Below, one piece after another: positions 50,047-59,320 of a stretch of DNA of 64,000 nt. Source of the DNA: GAS188 sp963713805 (lineage in GTDB: Bacteria > Pseudomonadota > Alphaproteobacteria > Rhizobiales > Beijerinckiaceae); NCBI GenBank assembly GCA_963713805.1, contig CAVQNF010000027.1, forward strand, positions 62,001 through 126,000. The letters are read 5' to 3'. The notes below the pieces were generated by a model, which saw only the letters and a program-made list of their open reading frames with translations, was not told where the DNA came from and searched no databases. Position 1 is the first letter of the stretch, and every line of letters begins with the position of its first letter. A program made the position numbers and the translations under genes.

Positions 50047-50791
50047 CGCAATTGAAAATATTGCCGATCGCATGCCCGGGATTATCTCGCGGCTGACCAG
50101 TGTTTCTGTGCGCGGCGATGACCTGCGGCTGACCCTGCCGATCATTTACCCGAGTGGGTCCGAGGCGGTGGTTCAGATCACCGCGAGTGGGTCCAACTGT
50201 CTTGTGAGCGATCTCGGCGTTGGCTCGCATGAAGCGAATCTGGGCGGCTTTGATGACCTCTATCCTCGGTATGCTCGCCTCGTCGGCGATGCGCTCGGCG
50301 TAAGGTTCGATGGTCACGGACTCTTCGTCCTTGACGCGCCCGTGGACCGGCTCGATGGCGCCATCGTAAATGTCGCAAATGCTTCGGTTCGCGCCGTTTC
50401 GCTTGCAGGCCTCAATGCTTCAGAGCGGCGAGAGAAGGCAAGAAATGAAGAGCTTTTTGAAAAGCTCATAACCATTTTTCCTCTCTCTGTCGTAAGGAGG
50501 AATACAAATGTCGCCGGAGCCAGTCGGGCATGGCAAGCGCACAATGTTGTAGAGCTTACGTCACGGCAAAAGACAATCTATGAATTTGTCGGCCCAAGCG
50601 CCACCTCTGTGTATCGTAAAGCCACGATGTTCCTTGACATTTCTGTTCTTGAAGGAGCACCGACAAGAGTGTCGGTCGTCAATTCCCTCGAGGGCATGGG
50701 CGAGTTTGTCGGAGTGCTTTCGCATGTCTCAAACGTCATTCAGCTGGAGGCATCGAGAGAGGTTTACGAGAAATATGCCAATGCAGCCTAG
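50030..50791 (+). CDS. Hypothetical protein, DUF1828-like N-terminus, second gene of accessory pair
   Basis: Intact 253-residue frame starting MLITASAIENIADRMPGIIS. The region LTLPIIYPSGSEAVVQITAS and NCLVSDLGVGSHEANLGG resembles the beta-rich DUF1828-type domain (sequence-memory call, weak). A middle helical stretch (ASERREKARNEELFEKLITI) and a C-terminal ATMFLDISVLEG domain follow. No membrane segment. Lower GC than neighbours and coupled to the preceding gene. It could be part of a toxin-antitoxin or anti-phage module; that is inference only. Confidence 0.68.
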   Translation: MLITASAIENIADRMPGIISRLTSVSVRGDDLRLTLPIIYPSGSEAVVQITASGSNCLVSDLGVGSHEANLGGFDDLYPRYARLVGDALGVRFDGHGLFVLDAPVDRLDGAIVNVANASVRAVSLAGLNASERREKARNEELFEKLITIFPLSVVRRNTNVAGASRAWQAHNVVELTSRQKTIYEFVGPSATSVYRKATMFLDISVLEGAPTRVSVVNSLEGMGEFVGVLSHVSNVIQLEASREVYEKYANAA

Positions 50792-50934
50792 AGCTTTCGC
50801 AGGCGATCATCGAAGGGCATTCAGGGACAGTTGAAACGACCGTCCACGCCCTTAGGTTCGAAATGAATGGTGCAAAAGCACAAATTTTGAATAATTCAAT
50901 TATAAAGCAGTCTTAAAGCAGTAGAGTAGGAGCC

Positions 50935-51931
50935 CTACCCGAGATCGACGCGGACCGGCTTTCCGCTTTGCGCCGATCGCGCCGCTGCGTCGGCGAGAAG
51001 CTGCGCCTTGAGCCCGTCATGGCCCGAAGGGGAGGGTGCGCGATCAGCCTTCACGCAGCGGACAAAGGCGTCGAGCTCGCTGCGATAGGCGGCGGCATAG
51101 CGTTCGAGGAAAAAGTTCTGGATCGGGTCGGCGGTGAAGCCCTTGGGGCCCGCGTGCTCGACAGTCGTCTCGTGAACATTGCCGGCGCGCAGCATGCCCT
51201 TCGACCCATGCACCTCGATGCGCTGGTCATAGCCATAGCTCGCGCGTCGCGAGTTCGAGATCTGGCAGAGCTTTCCCGAGCGCGTGCGCATCTGCACGAC
51301 GGCCGTGTCGACATCGCCGGCCTCGCCGATCCGCCGGTCGACGAGGCTCGACCCCATCGCCTGGATCTCGACCGGATCCTCGCCCAGGAGGAAGCGCGCC
51401 ATGTCGAGATCGTGGATCATCATGTCGCGGAAGAGGCCGCCCGAGCGTTTCACGTAATCGATCGGCGGGGGAGATGAATCGCGCGACAGGATGGTGATGA
51501 TCTCGACCTCGCCGATCGCGCCCGCCGCGAGCCGTTGCTTGAGGGCCGCAGAAATTCGGATCGAAGCGGCGGTTGAAGCCGATCATGAGCTTGACCTTGG
51601 CCTCGTCGACCTTCCGTAAGGTCGAGGCGATGCGCTTTGCCGAAAGGTCGACGGGCTTTTCGCAAAAGATGGATTTGCCGGTTTTGGCGACGCGCTCGAT
51701 GAGATCGGCATGGGTATCGGTCGAGGTGCAGATCATCACCGCGTCGATGTCCTTCGCCGAGATGAGCTCGTCGACCCTCATCGTCGCCGATCGCGTCGCC
51801 TTCGCGAGGGCCAAGGCCGGCGCCGCGACGGCGTCGGCGATGCCGACGAGCGCGACGCCGGGATGGGCCGCGACATTGCGGGCGTGGATCTGGCCGATGC
51901 GGCCCGCGCCGAGAAGCCCCATGCGAATCAT
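50935..51931 (-). CDS. iolG: Myo-inositol 2-dehydrogenase (Gfo/Idh/MocA family)
   Basis: NAD-dependent oxidation of myo-inositol to scyllo-inosose. About 330 residues. Rossmann motif MGLLGAGRIGQIHARNVAAH, KSIFCEKPVDLSAKR with the family EKP, then GGLFRDMMIHDLDMARFLLG (catalytic-type Asp/His), SRRASYGYDQRIEVHG and DAFVRCVKADRAPSPSGHDG. The start at 51931 has a GGAGG site. One break near 51550 (between NRRFDPNF and LKQRLAAGAIGEVEII). Divergent from iolD across a 310-bp gap. Confidence 0.87.
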
Positions 51932-52241
51932 TTCTTCGTCCTCCTGCCCACCGTCGCGACACCCGGTTTCGAAGCCGAACATGCGCCCATCGATGCGGCG
52001 CGGTTTCAAGGCTTGATGCACGCTGTCGGGAACGGGCGCAACCTCGAGGTTTGACGCGATTTCGCAACTCATGCTTGATGAAAGCGCATTCGCGGGCACC
52101 GCTCGGCCGGCTCGCGGCCGGCGGATCGCGCCGCGGCAAGGCAAACTTCACGAGCTCCGTCCGGCGGCGCGACGCATCATTCTCGGTTCGGGCGCTCGGG
52201 AAACGATGCGGCTCTCGCCGAGTTGGGTGAGGATCAAAAGG
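51932..52241. promoter_or_regulatory. Divergent iolG-iolD intergenic region
   Basis: 310 bp with no gene recognised. It must carry the promoters of iolG (minus) and iolD (plus). Very GC-rich inverted segments such as CCGGC-TCGCG-GCCGG around 52105-52125 are present but too common in this DNA to call an operator. An RpiR- or LacI-type regulator gene is not adjacent. Confidence 0.45.
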
Positions 52242-54092
52242 ATGAAGACCGATCGGCTCACCATGGCGCAGGCGCTGACGCGCTTCCTCGCCGCGCAGAG
52301 GACGGTGATCGACGGTGTCGAGCTGCCGATCTTCGGCGGCGTCTGGGCGATCTTCGGCCATGGCAACGTCGCCGGCATGGGCGAGGCGCTCCATCGCTTT
52401 CGCCACGAGCTGCCGACGTTTCGCGCCCATAACGAGCAGGCGATGGGCCTCGCGTCGGTCGCCTTCGCCAAGGCGAGCTTTCGGCGCCGCATGATGGCTT
52501 GCACCACCTCGATCGGGCCGGGCGCCACGAACCTCGTCACCGCCGCGGCCGTGGCTCACGTGAACCGCCTGCCGCTCCTCCTCCTTCCGGGCGACGTCTT
52601 CGCCAACCGGCGGCCCGACCCCGTGCTGCAGCAGGTCGAGGACTTCGGCGATGGGCTGGTTTCGGCAAACGACGCCTTGCGGCCCGTCTCGCGCTATTTC
52701 GACCGGCTCACGCGTCCCGAGCAGCTCATACCCGCGGCGCGACGCATGATCTCCGTGCTCACCGATCCTGCCGAATGCGGGCCGGTGACACTTGCGCTTT
52801 GCCAGGACGTGCAGACGGAAGCCTATGAATATCCGGCAAGCTTCTTCGAAAAGCGCGTTTGGACCTTGCGGCGTCCCGCTCCCGACGCGGAAGAGCTCTT
52901 GCATGCGGCCGATCTTTTGCGACGTGCCGAGAGGCCGCTCATCATCGCGGGTGGCGGCGTGCTTTATTCGCAAGCCTCCGACACGCTCGCAGCCTTCGCC
53001 GAGCGTCACGGGATTCCTGTCGCCGAGACGCAGGCCGGGAAATCGGCGCTTCCCGACGACCATGCCCTGGCGATGGGTTCGATCGGCGTGACAGGCACCT
53101 CGGCCGCGAACGCGCTTGCCGCAAAGGCCGACCTCATTATCGGCATCGGCACGCGCCTTCAGGATTTCACCACGGGATCATGGGCGCTCTTTCAGAATCC
53201 GAAGCGCCGGTTCCTGTCGCTCAACGTCGCCACACAGGACGCGGGAAAACACGGCGCTGCGACGCTCGTCGCGGATGCGCGCACCGGCCTCGAGGTACTC
53301 GGCAAGGCGCTCGCCGGCCATGCGGCCCCCGCCCGCTGGACGCAATCGGCCCACTCGCTGAAGGCCGCCTGGACAAAGGCCGCCGCAAAGGTGCTTCATC
53401 CGCCGCGCGGCAACGAGCTTCCTTCGGACGCCCAGGTGATCGGCGCGGCGATGCGCGCGCTCGGCAAGACGGCGACGCTCGTCTGCGCGGCGGGCGGCCT
53501 GCCGGGCGAATTGCACAAGCTCTGGAAGGCGGGTGCGCCCGGCAGCTACCATGTGGAATATGGATTTTCCTGCATGGGATATGAGATCGCCGGCGGGCTT
53601 GGCGTGAAGCTCGCTAAGCCCGAGGCCGATGTTCTCGTGATGGTGGGTGACGGCTCCTACCTCATGATGAACTCGGAGATCGCGACTTCGGTGATGCTCG
53701 GGAAAAAGCTCATCATCATCGTCCTCGACAACAAGGGGTTTGGCTGCATCGACCGGCTGCAAAGGGCGACCGGCGGGGCGAGCTTCAACAATCTCCTCGA
53801 AGATACCCTGCGTGTGACCTTGCCGGAGATCGATTTTCGGGCGCATGCCGAGAGCCTCGGCGCGATCGCCACGAAGGTCTCGTCGATCGCGGAGCTCGAG
53901 CGAGCGCTCACCGAGGCCAAGGCCCATCCGCGCACGAGCGTCGTCGTCATCGATACCGATCCGCGCGTCTCGACCGAGGCCGGCGGAGCCTGGTGGGATG
54001 TCGCCGTGCCCGAGATCTCGGCGCGGCGCGAGGTCGCCACGGCGCGCAAATCCTATGAGGCCGCGACTGCGCGCCAGAGGCTCGGCGATTAA
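52242..54092 (+). CDS. iolD: 3D-(3,5/4)-trihydroxycyclohexane-1,2-dione hydrolase
   Basis: ThDP-dependent ring-opening enzyme of inositol catabolism, 616 residues from ATG 52242, preceded by AAAAGG. Motifs: MAQALTRFLAAQRTVIDGVE, WAIFGHGNVAGMGEALHRFR, RAHNEQAMGLASVAFAKASF with the catalytic Glu, TTSIGPGATNLVTAAAVAHV, and the ThDP motif VMVGDGSYLMMNSEIATSVM ending in VLDNKGFGCIDRLQRATGG. The extra N-terminal and GHGNV features separate IolD from acetolactate synthase. The frame is intact for 1.85 kb, unlike most ThDP or large genes on the left of the window. Confidence 0.92.
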   Translation: MKTDRLTMAQALTRFLAAQRTVIDGVELPIFGGVWAIFGHGNVAGMGEALHRFRHELPTFRAHNEQAMGLASVAFAKASFRRRMMACTTSIGPGATNLVTAAAVAHVNRLPLLLLPGDVFANRRPDPVLQQVEDFGDGLVSANDALRPVSRYFDRLTRPEQLIPAARRMISVLTDPAECGPVTLALCQDVQTEAYEYPASFFEKRVWTLRRPAPDAEELLHAADLLRRAERPLIIAGGGVLYSQASDTLAAFAERHGIPVAETQAGKSALPDDHALAMGSIGVTGTSAANALAAKADLIIGIGTRLQDFTTGSWALFQNPKRRFLSLNVATQDAGKHGAATLVADARTGLEVLGKALAGHAAPARWTQSAHSLKAAWTKAAAKVLHPPRGNELPSDAQVIGAAMRALGKTATLVCAAGGLPGELHKLWKAGAPGSYHVEYGFSCMGYEIAGGLGVKLAKPEADVLVMVGDGSYLMMNSEIATSVMLGKKLIIIVLDNKGFGCIDRLQRATGGASFNNLLEDTLRVTLPEIDFRAHAESLGAIATKVSSIAELERALTEAKAHPRTSVVVIDTDPRVSTEAGGAWWDVAVPEISARREVATARKSYEAATARQRLGD

Positions 54093-54175
54093 ATGAATGT
54101 AAACCGACGATCTGACTGAATTAATGGAAATATCCTGCGGCTGTGAGCTAGGAACGGCTGTCGTGCCCGTTGCAA

Positions 54176-54787
54176 TCACGAAACCGCGCTCAGGAAGCCC
54201 TGAGGAGCGTCAAGCCGCTGCTCCAATGATGGCAGTTCGTCATGATGCAGCAGCAGGACCTTGCCAGAGTTAGCTAATCGTCGCGCTGATTTGGTGAAAG
54301 CAGCGTTTGAAACAACTGCCGCTGCTTTGGCGCCCTCGTACAACCTAGCGCTGATAACTTCTTGCACGGCTTTGTTGCCGACGGGCTGGCCATGGTAAAA
54401 TTTGCACTGCAGTACAACGCGCCAGTTATGGCGAACCGCGACTATGTCGACACCTTGGTCTCCACTTCCTTTGGTGAGCTTCGTCGTCCACCCCGCCGCC
54501 TCAAGGATTGCTGCACAATGGCGTTCATAGTCCACTCCGGTGGCTACGTTAGAAATATCTAAGTTTTCGGGATAAGCTGGGACGCTCACCGCTGCCGTTT
54601 CGATCAAACTGTAGATGCGATCCCGATCGCCTATTGCGGTAGCAACCTCGCTAGGCAAAAATCCTTCCTGGAAAAGGTTCTGAACCAAGACCGTTTCGAA
54701 AATATACCTCTTATGTTTGTCCCACTCCTTGGTGACTAGGATGCCACAGTCATCCTCGTACACCATCTGTAGTCCGATTTTTGGCAT
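54176..54787 (-). CDS. Mrr-type restriction endonuclease-fold protein
   Basis: Intact 203-residue frame. The C-terminal half has the Mrr_cat PD-(D/E)XK nuclease signature: DYERHCAAILEAAGWTTKLT, KGSGDQGVDIVAVRHNWRVV with the catalytic Asp, and the QxK motif in VLQCKFYHGQPVGNKAVQEV. AAAVVSNAAFTKSARRLANS is also typical. The N-terminal half (MPKIGLQMVYEDDCGILVTK) is unrecognised. Such proteins cut methylated or foreign DNA. The GC content is low for this window, and it overlaps the upstream membrane protein gene by 38 bp. Confidence 0.8.
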   Translation of the reverse strand: MPKIGLQMVYEDDCGILVTKEWDKHKRYIFETVLVQNLFQEGFLPSEVATAIGDRDRIYSLIETAAVSVPAYPENLDISNVATGVDYERHCAAILEAAGWTTKLTKGSGDQGVDIVAVRHNWRVVLQCKFYHGQPVGNKAVQEVISARLYEGAKAAAVVSNAAFTKSARRLANSGKVLLLHHDELPSLEQRLDAPQGFLSAVS

Positions 54788-55346
54788 AGATTGCGGCCTG
54801 CGAGGCTATTATCCGACTAAGCGCGCCGCGACATTCGGCCTTTCGATGCCGCACGTGGAGGCGGTATGCCACTAGCCCGATACCTGGCAATACAAGTAGC
54901 CATAAAAGACCACCACTACCCGAGCCCTGGCTCGCCGCGCTCACCACGTGGGTATTGTTCGATGGCGCTGGTTCCGGTCGTGGGTCGACAATCACCGGTT
55001 GAGCCGCGATTGCAGGAGGTGTGGTAACAAGGGGTGGAGGATTCGGTTGAGCCGCGACGATAGGAGCCATGCTGGGAGATGGCGAGTCCAGTGTCGACTG
55101 TTCGGGTTTCGCCTGCATCGCGGCAGAATCGGGTAGGCGGCCGCCGAACGCCCATGCAGGAAAGTCAACTGTCGATCCCGCTTCCTTATAGGCTCTAATG
55201 ATCGCGGAGTATTGTCGAAAAATGCACAGCTTGTCGCTTCGACAGGCGGCGCGTAGAGCGAGGAACCTACGGCCCATCTGGTTAGCGACCTGCGGACCTG
55301 ATTGTCTCCTGACCTCGATGTACCCGGCGTTGGCTGCGCGATCCAA
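54750..55346 (-). CDS. LprI-like/DUF1311 protein with C-terminal membrane helix, 5' truncated
   Basis: A 198-residue frame from a TTG at 55346. LDRAANAGYIEVRRQ and RFLALRAACRSDKLCIFRQY resemble the LprI/DUF1311 domain with its paired cysteines, followed by a proline-rich linker (residues 75-130) and a membrane helix GGLLWLLVLPGIGLVAYRLH. Family members normally start with a signal peptide and a first cysteine region about 25 residues upstream. Here the sequence meets the IS256 end at 55368, so the 5' end was likely removed by the IS. It shares its operon with the Mrr-like gene. Confidence 0.6.
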   Translation of the reverse strand: MDRAANAGYIEVRRQSGPQVANQMGRRFLALRAACRSDKLCIFRQYSAIIRAYKEAGSTVDFPAWAFGGRLPDSAAMQAKPEQSTLDSPSPSMAPIVAAQPNPPPLVTTPPAIAAQPVIVDPRPEPAPSNNTHVVSAASQGSGSGGLLWLLVLPGIGLVAYRLHVRHRKAECRGALSRIIASQAAIYAKNRTTDGVRG

Positions 55347-55367
55347 CGTGGAGAGGCCGGGGATGTC

Positions 55368-56741
55368 CCGTCTGCTGTTGAACTTCGGCGTGACGGGCGC
55401 TGCCTTGTTACAAGACTATGCTGCCGCTGTGGTTGCGACAACCGGCTTTTCGGTGAGACGATCTCGCGAGGCTTGGAGTGCGGCTCGGAGAGCGGGAAGT
55501 TGCTTGTAGGCCTTGAGCCTTCGAAAGCCTTTGGCGGCTTCCATCATGCCGGCCGCAACCCATCGCAGCGCCATTGTGCCGTCTTGCCAACGCTTCACAT
55601 TGCGGCTGACACGACGGATGGTGCCCATCATGTTCTCGGCGATGTTGGTGCAGGCGAGCGAGCGGCGTAGTTCCTTCGGCAGCTTGAGACGTATGACGGT
55701 GAGGATTTCGTCGAGCCCCTCGAGAATGCTCGCCGCGACGCCTGGCCGATCCCGATCGAGGCTGCGCGCGAGGTTACGGATGAGCTGCTCTGCCTTGGCG
55801 GCATCATCGAGCTCCCAAGCCTGACGCAGCACACGGCGCGTCGAGGCATGCAGGTTTTTAGGCAAGCGATCCATGATATTGCGCGCCTTGTGGATCTGGC
55901 AGCGCTGGATCGCCGCCTCCTTGCCGAAGCTCGCGCGGATCGCTTTCGACAGGGCCTTCGCGCCATCCACAATGAAGAGCCTGGGCACCGTCGGGTCGAG
56001 CCCACGCTCGATGAGATTATCGATGAGCGCCTGCACGGTCGCCGCATTCTCCGTCGCACCCTCGACGAGCGCCAGCGGGCGCTTGTTGCCCGCGCCATCG
56101 ATGCCGATGGCCGCCACCAGCACCAGACCCTCGCTGACATGAAGTCCGTCGATTTGAACCGCGAGCAGGTCGGCGCCCGAGAGATCGCCGGCCATGAACT
56201 CTTCGAGCTTGTCCGCCGAGAGCGCCACGAAGCGCCGCGAAGCCGCCGATTTCGACAGGCCAGTTCCGGCGCCGGCCGCAACGCCACCCCCCGGCAGCCG
56301 AACCGAGCGGGCGAATTTGCGCGTCGAGACGTTGATCAACATCTGGTTCATTGCCCAGCGGCCGAGCCAGTCCTCCCCCACCGCGCTCTCCCAACTCGGT
56401 AGCGAGACCTCATAGCCATCCACGCCCCGAACCCGAGGCCGCTCGACCCCGATCTTGCCGCCGTGGAAACCCAAGCAACCTCGCGTTCGACCCCACCGAT
56501 GAGCCCGACGCGCCGGCGGCCGGGCATGGCGCGCCCCACAGGCCGCTTCCACATCGGCTTCCATCATGCTGCCCAGCACCTCAATGCCCGCCGCCAGGCA
56601 AAACTGCTCAAAGCTTTTACGGACATCCTCAAAGGCCTCGTCCACAGGCCCGTTCGACCGCGGCATTGCCGCTGTGGTATCTCTCGTCATGGCGTTGCTT
56701 TCCTTTCGTGGAATCAGCACCCCGAGCTTACAAGCAGACGG
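55368..56741 (-). mobile_element. IS256-family insertion sequence
   Basis: A 1374-bp element with one intact transposase. The imperfect terminal inverted repeats start CCGTCTGCT at both ends (55368 inward, 56741 inward) and agree again at CTCGGGGTG versus TTCGGCGTG about 15 bp in. I see no 8-9 bp target duplication (flanks GGGATGTC and TTACGGGG differ), so the flanks may have rearranged. The inner end abuts the truncated LprI-like gene; the outer end lies 67 bp before iolE. Confidence 0.75.
55416..56690 (-). CDS. IS256-family (mutator type) transposase
   Basis: Intact, 424 residues from ATG 56690, with a GGAAAG site upstream; a GTG at 56720 would add ten residues. The DDE catalytic residues are plausible in LLAVQIDGLHVSEGL (D), RLFIVDGAKALSKAI (D) and ACTNIAENMMGTIRRVS (E). 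Also CQIHKARNIMDRLPKNLH and the basic C-terminal KRWQDGTMALRWVAAGMMEA typical of the family. Likely still functional by sequence. GC-rich like the host genome. Confidence 0.9.
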   Translation of the reverse strand: MTRDTTAAMPRSNGPVDEAFEDVRKSFEQFCLAAGIEVLGSMMEADVEAACGARHARPPARRAHRWGRTRGCLGFHGGKIGVERPRVRGVDGYEVSLPSWESAVGEDWLGRWAMNQMLINVSTRKFARSVRLPGGGVAAGAGTGLSKSAASRRFVALSADKLEEFMAGDLSGADLLAVQIDGLHVSEGLVLVAAIGIDGAGNKRPLALVEGATENAATVQALIDNLIERGLDPTVPRLFIVDGAKALSKAIRASFGKEAAIQRCQIHKARNIMDRLPKNLHASTRRVLRQAWELDDAAKAEQLIRNLARSLDRDRPGVAASILEGLDEILTVIRLKLPKELRRSLACTNIAENMMGTIRRVSRNVKRWQDGTMALRWVAAGMMEAAKGFRRLKAYKQLPALRAALQASRDRLTEKPVVATTAAA

Positions 56742-56808
56742 TTACGGGGAACCAATCATTAGAAACACGAGATCGGCTGCCTTTCTCACGGCCTTCGAGG
56801 AGAGCTGA

Positions 56809-57691
56809 ATGATCCGCATCGGCGCCAATCCGATCGGCTGGTCGAATGACGACATGATCGAGCTCGGCGGCCATATCCCGTTGGAGCAATGCCTCGCCGA
56901 GGCGAAGGCCGCGGGCTTCGAAGGCATGGAGCTCGGCAACAAATTTCCGCGCGAAGCCGGAAAGCTCAAACCCATCCTCGAGGCACATGGACTCGCGCTC
57001 GTCTCGGGCTGGTATTCGACCTTCCTGATCGAACGCGATGCCGATGCGGAATTCGACGCCGCGCAAGCCCATGCGGCTCTGCTCAAGGCGATGGGATGTG
57101 AGGTGCTGATCGCTGCCGAATGCACCCGCACGGTGCATGGCGACAAGGAAAAGCCGCTCTCGCGCCGCCCGGTGATGACCGAGGTCGAGTGGAGCCGATT
57201 GACGAGCCGCCTCACCCAATTCGCCGAGAAGCTTCGCGAGCTAGGCCTCACGCTCGTCTATCATCATCACATGGGCACGGTGGTGCAGAGCGAGGCCGAG
57301 ATCGACCGTTTGATGGCCGAGACGGGGCCTGCGGTGAAGCTCCTCCTCGACACGGGCCACGCGCTCTGGGGCGGCGCCGATCCGGCGGCGCTCGCCTCAC
57401 GCCATCGCGACCGGATCGCGCATGTGCATACGAAGGACGTGCGCGAACGCCGTGATGGCACGCGCGAGGCGCGAGAATTGGTCTTTCCTGAACTCCGTGG
57501 TCGAGGGGGTCTACACGGTTCCGGGCGACGGCATGATCGATTTCGTCGCCGTGCTTCGCGAGCTCAAAGCCTATTCGGGCTGGGTGGTCGTCGAGGCCGA
57601 GCAGGATCCGGAGAAGGCCAATCCGGCCCATTATGCGAAGCTCGGCTGCGCCAACGTCAAGCGCTTCCTCAGGCAAGCCGCATTGATGTGA
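56809..57691 (+). CDS. iolE: Myo-inosose-2 dehydratase
   Basis: TIM-barrel, metal-dependent dehydration of scyllo-inosose. About 293 residues from ATG 56809, with GGAGAG six bases upstream. IRIGANPIGWSNDDMIELGG, EAKAAGFEGMELGNKFPREA, LTLVYHHHMGTVVQSEAEID, LLLDTGHALWGGADPAALAS, HVHTKDVRERRDG and YSGWVVVEAEQDPEKANPAH. One base is inserted near 57460 before ENWSFLNSVVEGVYTVPGDG. Separated from iolD by the Mrr/LprI/IS256 insert, but still codirectional. Confidence 0.9.
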
Positions 57692-58251
57692 ATGCTTGTG
57701 CGCGTCATTTGAACAACCTCGATACTTGATGCTCCAATATTCGGCGGCGCGCATCCTGACGTCTCGAAAAGCGTTCGCTGGCGGAAACCGGTGGCGCGCA
57801 ATGAGATCGTGGTCATTCGCCATCTTACCAACCGATACGTTGGGCAGACGCGATACCATTCCTGTGACAACGCCTGCTGTCGGAGGTCGCCAGGTCGAAC
57901 ATCTCAGCGGGTCGTCGCGCCAGCGCTCTCGATCTAACCAGAATCGGATAGCCCATACCTGCTGCGGCTGGTCAGCGCGGAAGTGGTACGCGGCAAAGCT
58001 TTCGACCAGCGTTCCGCGGCAGCATACCGACGAAATTGTATCCGGCCGCCGACGAGGCTGATGTAGGCATTGGTGTATACATTTGACCTGTTATTGGCCT
58101 CAGGCGGCGATGCGTGGCCTGGGTAATATTACATTTAGACGTACGTTTATTGCTAACCAGTGCGCCGAAAAGCCGAGGCGAGTAGTTGCAACACAGTTTT
58201 CTCTCGGCGCGAAAAAAGGCCGAAGCCCTTCTTCGCGCCGGAGGACAGATC
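57692..58251. other. Gene-poor stretch between iolE and the ABC transporter
   Basis: 560 bp with convergent flanking genes. Composition is mixed and locally AT-rich (58070-58200). Short open frames occur on both strands, but none shows a family motif, ribosome site or codon bias that I would trust. It may be debris of older insertions. No RNA gene or clear terminator hairpin was identified. Confidence 0.5.
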
Positions 58252-59193
58252 TCAGTTGTATAGAACGGCGGCGACCTTTGGGTCGCTGACGTTCGATTTG
58301 TCGTACCAGTAGAAGCCGGTATCGACCGCCTTGGGCAGCTTGTCGCCCTTCAGCGCTTTCACCGCCGATTCAACGACGCAGGAGCCGATGCCGATGGGGT
58401 TCTGGGTAATCGCGCCGGCCTCGTCGCCGGATTTAATCGCGTCGATCTGCTCCTTGCCTGAATCGTAGCCAATGACCACGAGCTTCTTTTTGGACTCCTT
58501 TACGCCATGCAGGACGCCGATGATCGAGCCCTCATTGGCGCCAAAGATGCCCTTGAGGTTTGGGTTGGCGCCAAGAATCGCCTTGGTGATTTCGGTCGAC
58601 TTCAGCTGGTCGCCGCCGCCATATTGGACGCTGACGATCTTCACATTGGGGTGCTTCGCTTTCATCTCATTAAGGAAACCGTCGCGCCGGTCGATGCCGG
58701 TGCGGCTGGTCTGATCGTGCACCACCACCGCGACCTCGCCCGAATCGCCGATCATCTCCGCCATCTTATCGGCGGCAACGGCGGCCGCCGCGATATTGTC
58801 AGTCGCGCACGTGGTCAACGGGATGTCGCTGTCGACGCCCGAGTCGAAGGCAATCACGGGGATGTGTTCGGCCTGCGCCTTCTTGAGCAGCGGAATGGCC
58901 GCCTTGCTGTCGAGCGCTGCGAAGCCGATCGCGTTCGGATGCTTGGCGAGGTCCGCCGAGAGCATATCGATCTGCTTGTCGACCATCGCCTCGGTTTCCG
59001 GCCCCTCGAAGCTGATCTTGACGCTAAGCTTCTGCGCCTCCTGCTCCGCGCCGAGCTTGACGGCTTGCCAGAACTGGTGCTGGAAGCCCTTCGAAACCAA
59101 GGGAATGTAGGTCTCGTTGGCACGCGAGACAGCGACTGCTGCCACCAGCGCAGCGGCCCCGAGCAAGGTGCTGATTTGCATTCTGTTCAACAT
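58252..59193 (-). CDS. Sugar ABC transporter substrate-binding protein (RbsB-like, CUT2)
   Basis: Intact 313-residue frame. Signal peptide MQISTLLGAAALVAAVAVSR; periplasmic-binding-protein type 1 fold: ETYIPLVSKGFQHQFWQAVK, MVDKQIDMLSADLAKHPNAI, IPVIAFDSGVDSDIPLTTC, VVHDQTSRTGIDRRDGFLNE and VIGYDSGKEQIDAIKSGDEA. CUT2 receptors bind ribose, xylose, galactose or inositol. Last gene of a minus-strand operon ATPase-permease-binding protein. Neighbouring iol genes suggest myo-inositol. Start at 59193 or 59181. Confidence 0.87.
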   Translation of the reverse strand: MLNRMQISTLLGAAALVAAVAVSRANETYIPLVSKGFQHQFWQAVKLGAEQEAQKLSVKISFEGPETEAMVDKQIDMLSADLAKHPNAIGFAALDSKAAIPLLKKAQAEHIPVIAFDSGVDSDIPLTTCATDNIAAAAVAADKMAEMIGDSGEVAVVVHDQTSRTGIDRRDGFLNEMKAKHPNVKIVSVQYGGGDQLKSTEITKAILGANPNLKGIFGANEGSIIGVLHGVKESKKKLVVIGYDSGKEQIDAIKSGDEAGAITQNPIGIGSCVVESAVKALKGDKLPKAVDTGFYWYDKSNVSDPKVAAVLYN

Positions 59194-59320
59194 GGCTCCT
59201 CCTCTCCCTCCTGTTTTAGCTGTTTCAGGTGACCAACGTTTTTGCTACTATTCGCTGAACGTCATTCTCGTTGTTTCTTGTTCGACTTGGCTTCGTTCTC
59301 TGCCTGTGATCGACCTCCTT

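Noticed and set aside
57696..58061. 122-codon frame downstream of iolE
   Set aside because: No ribosome site, no family motif and atypical codon use; probably noncoding.
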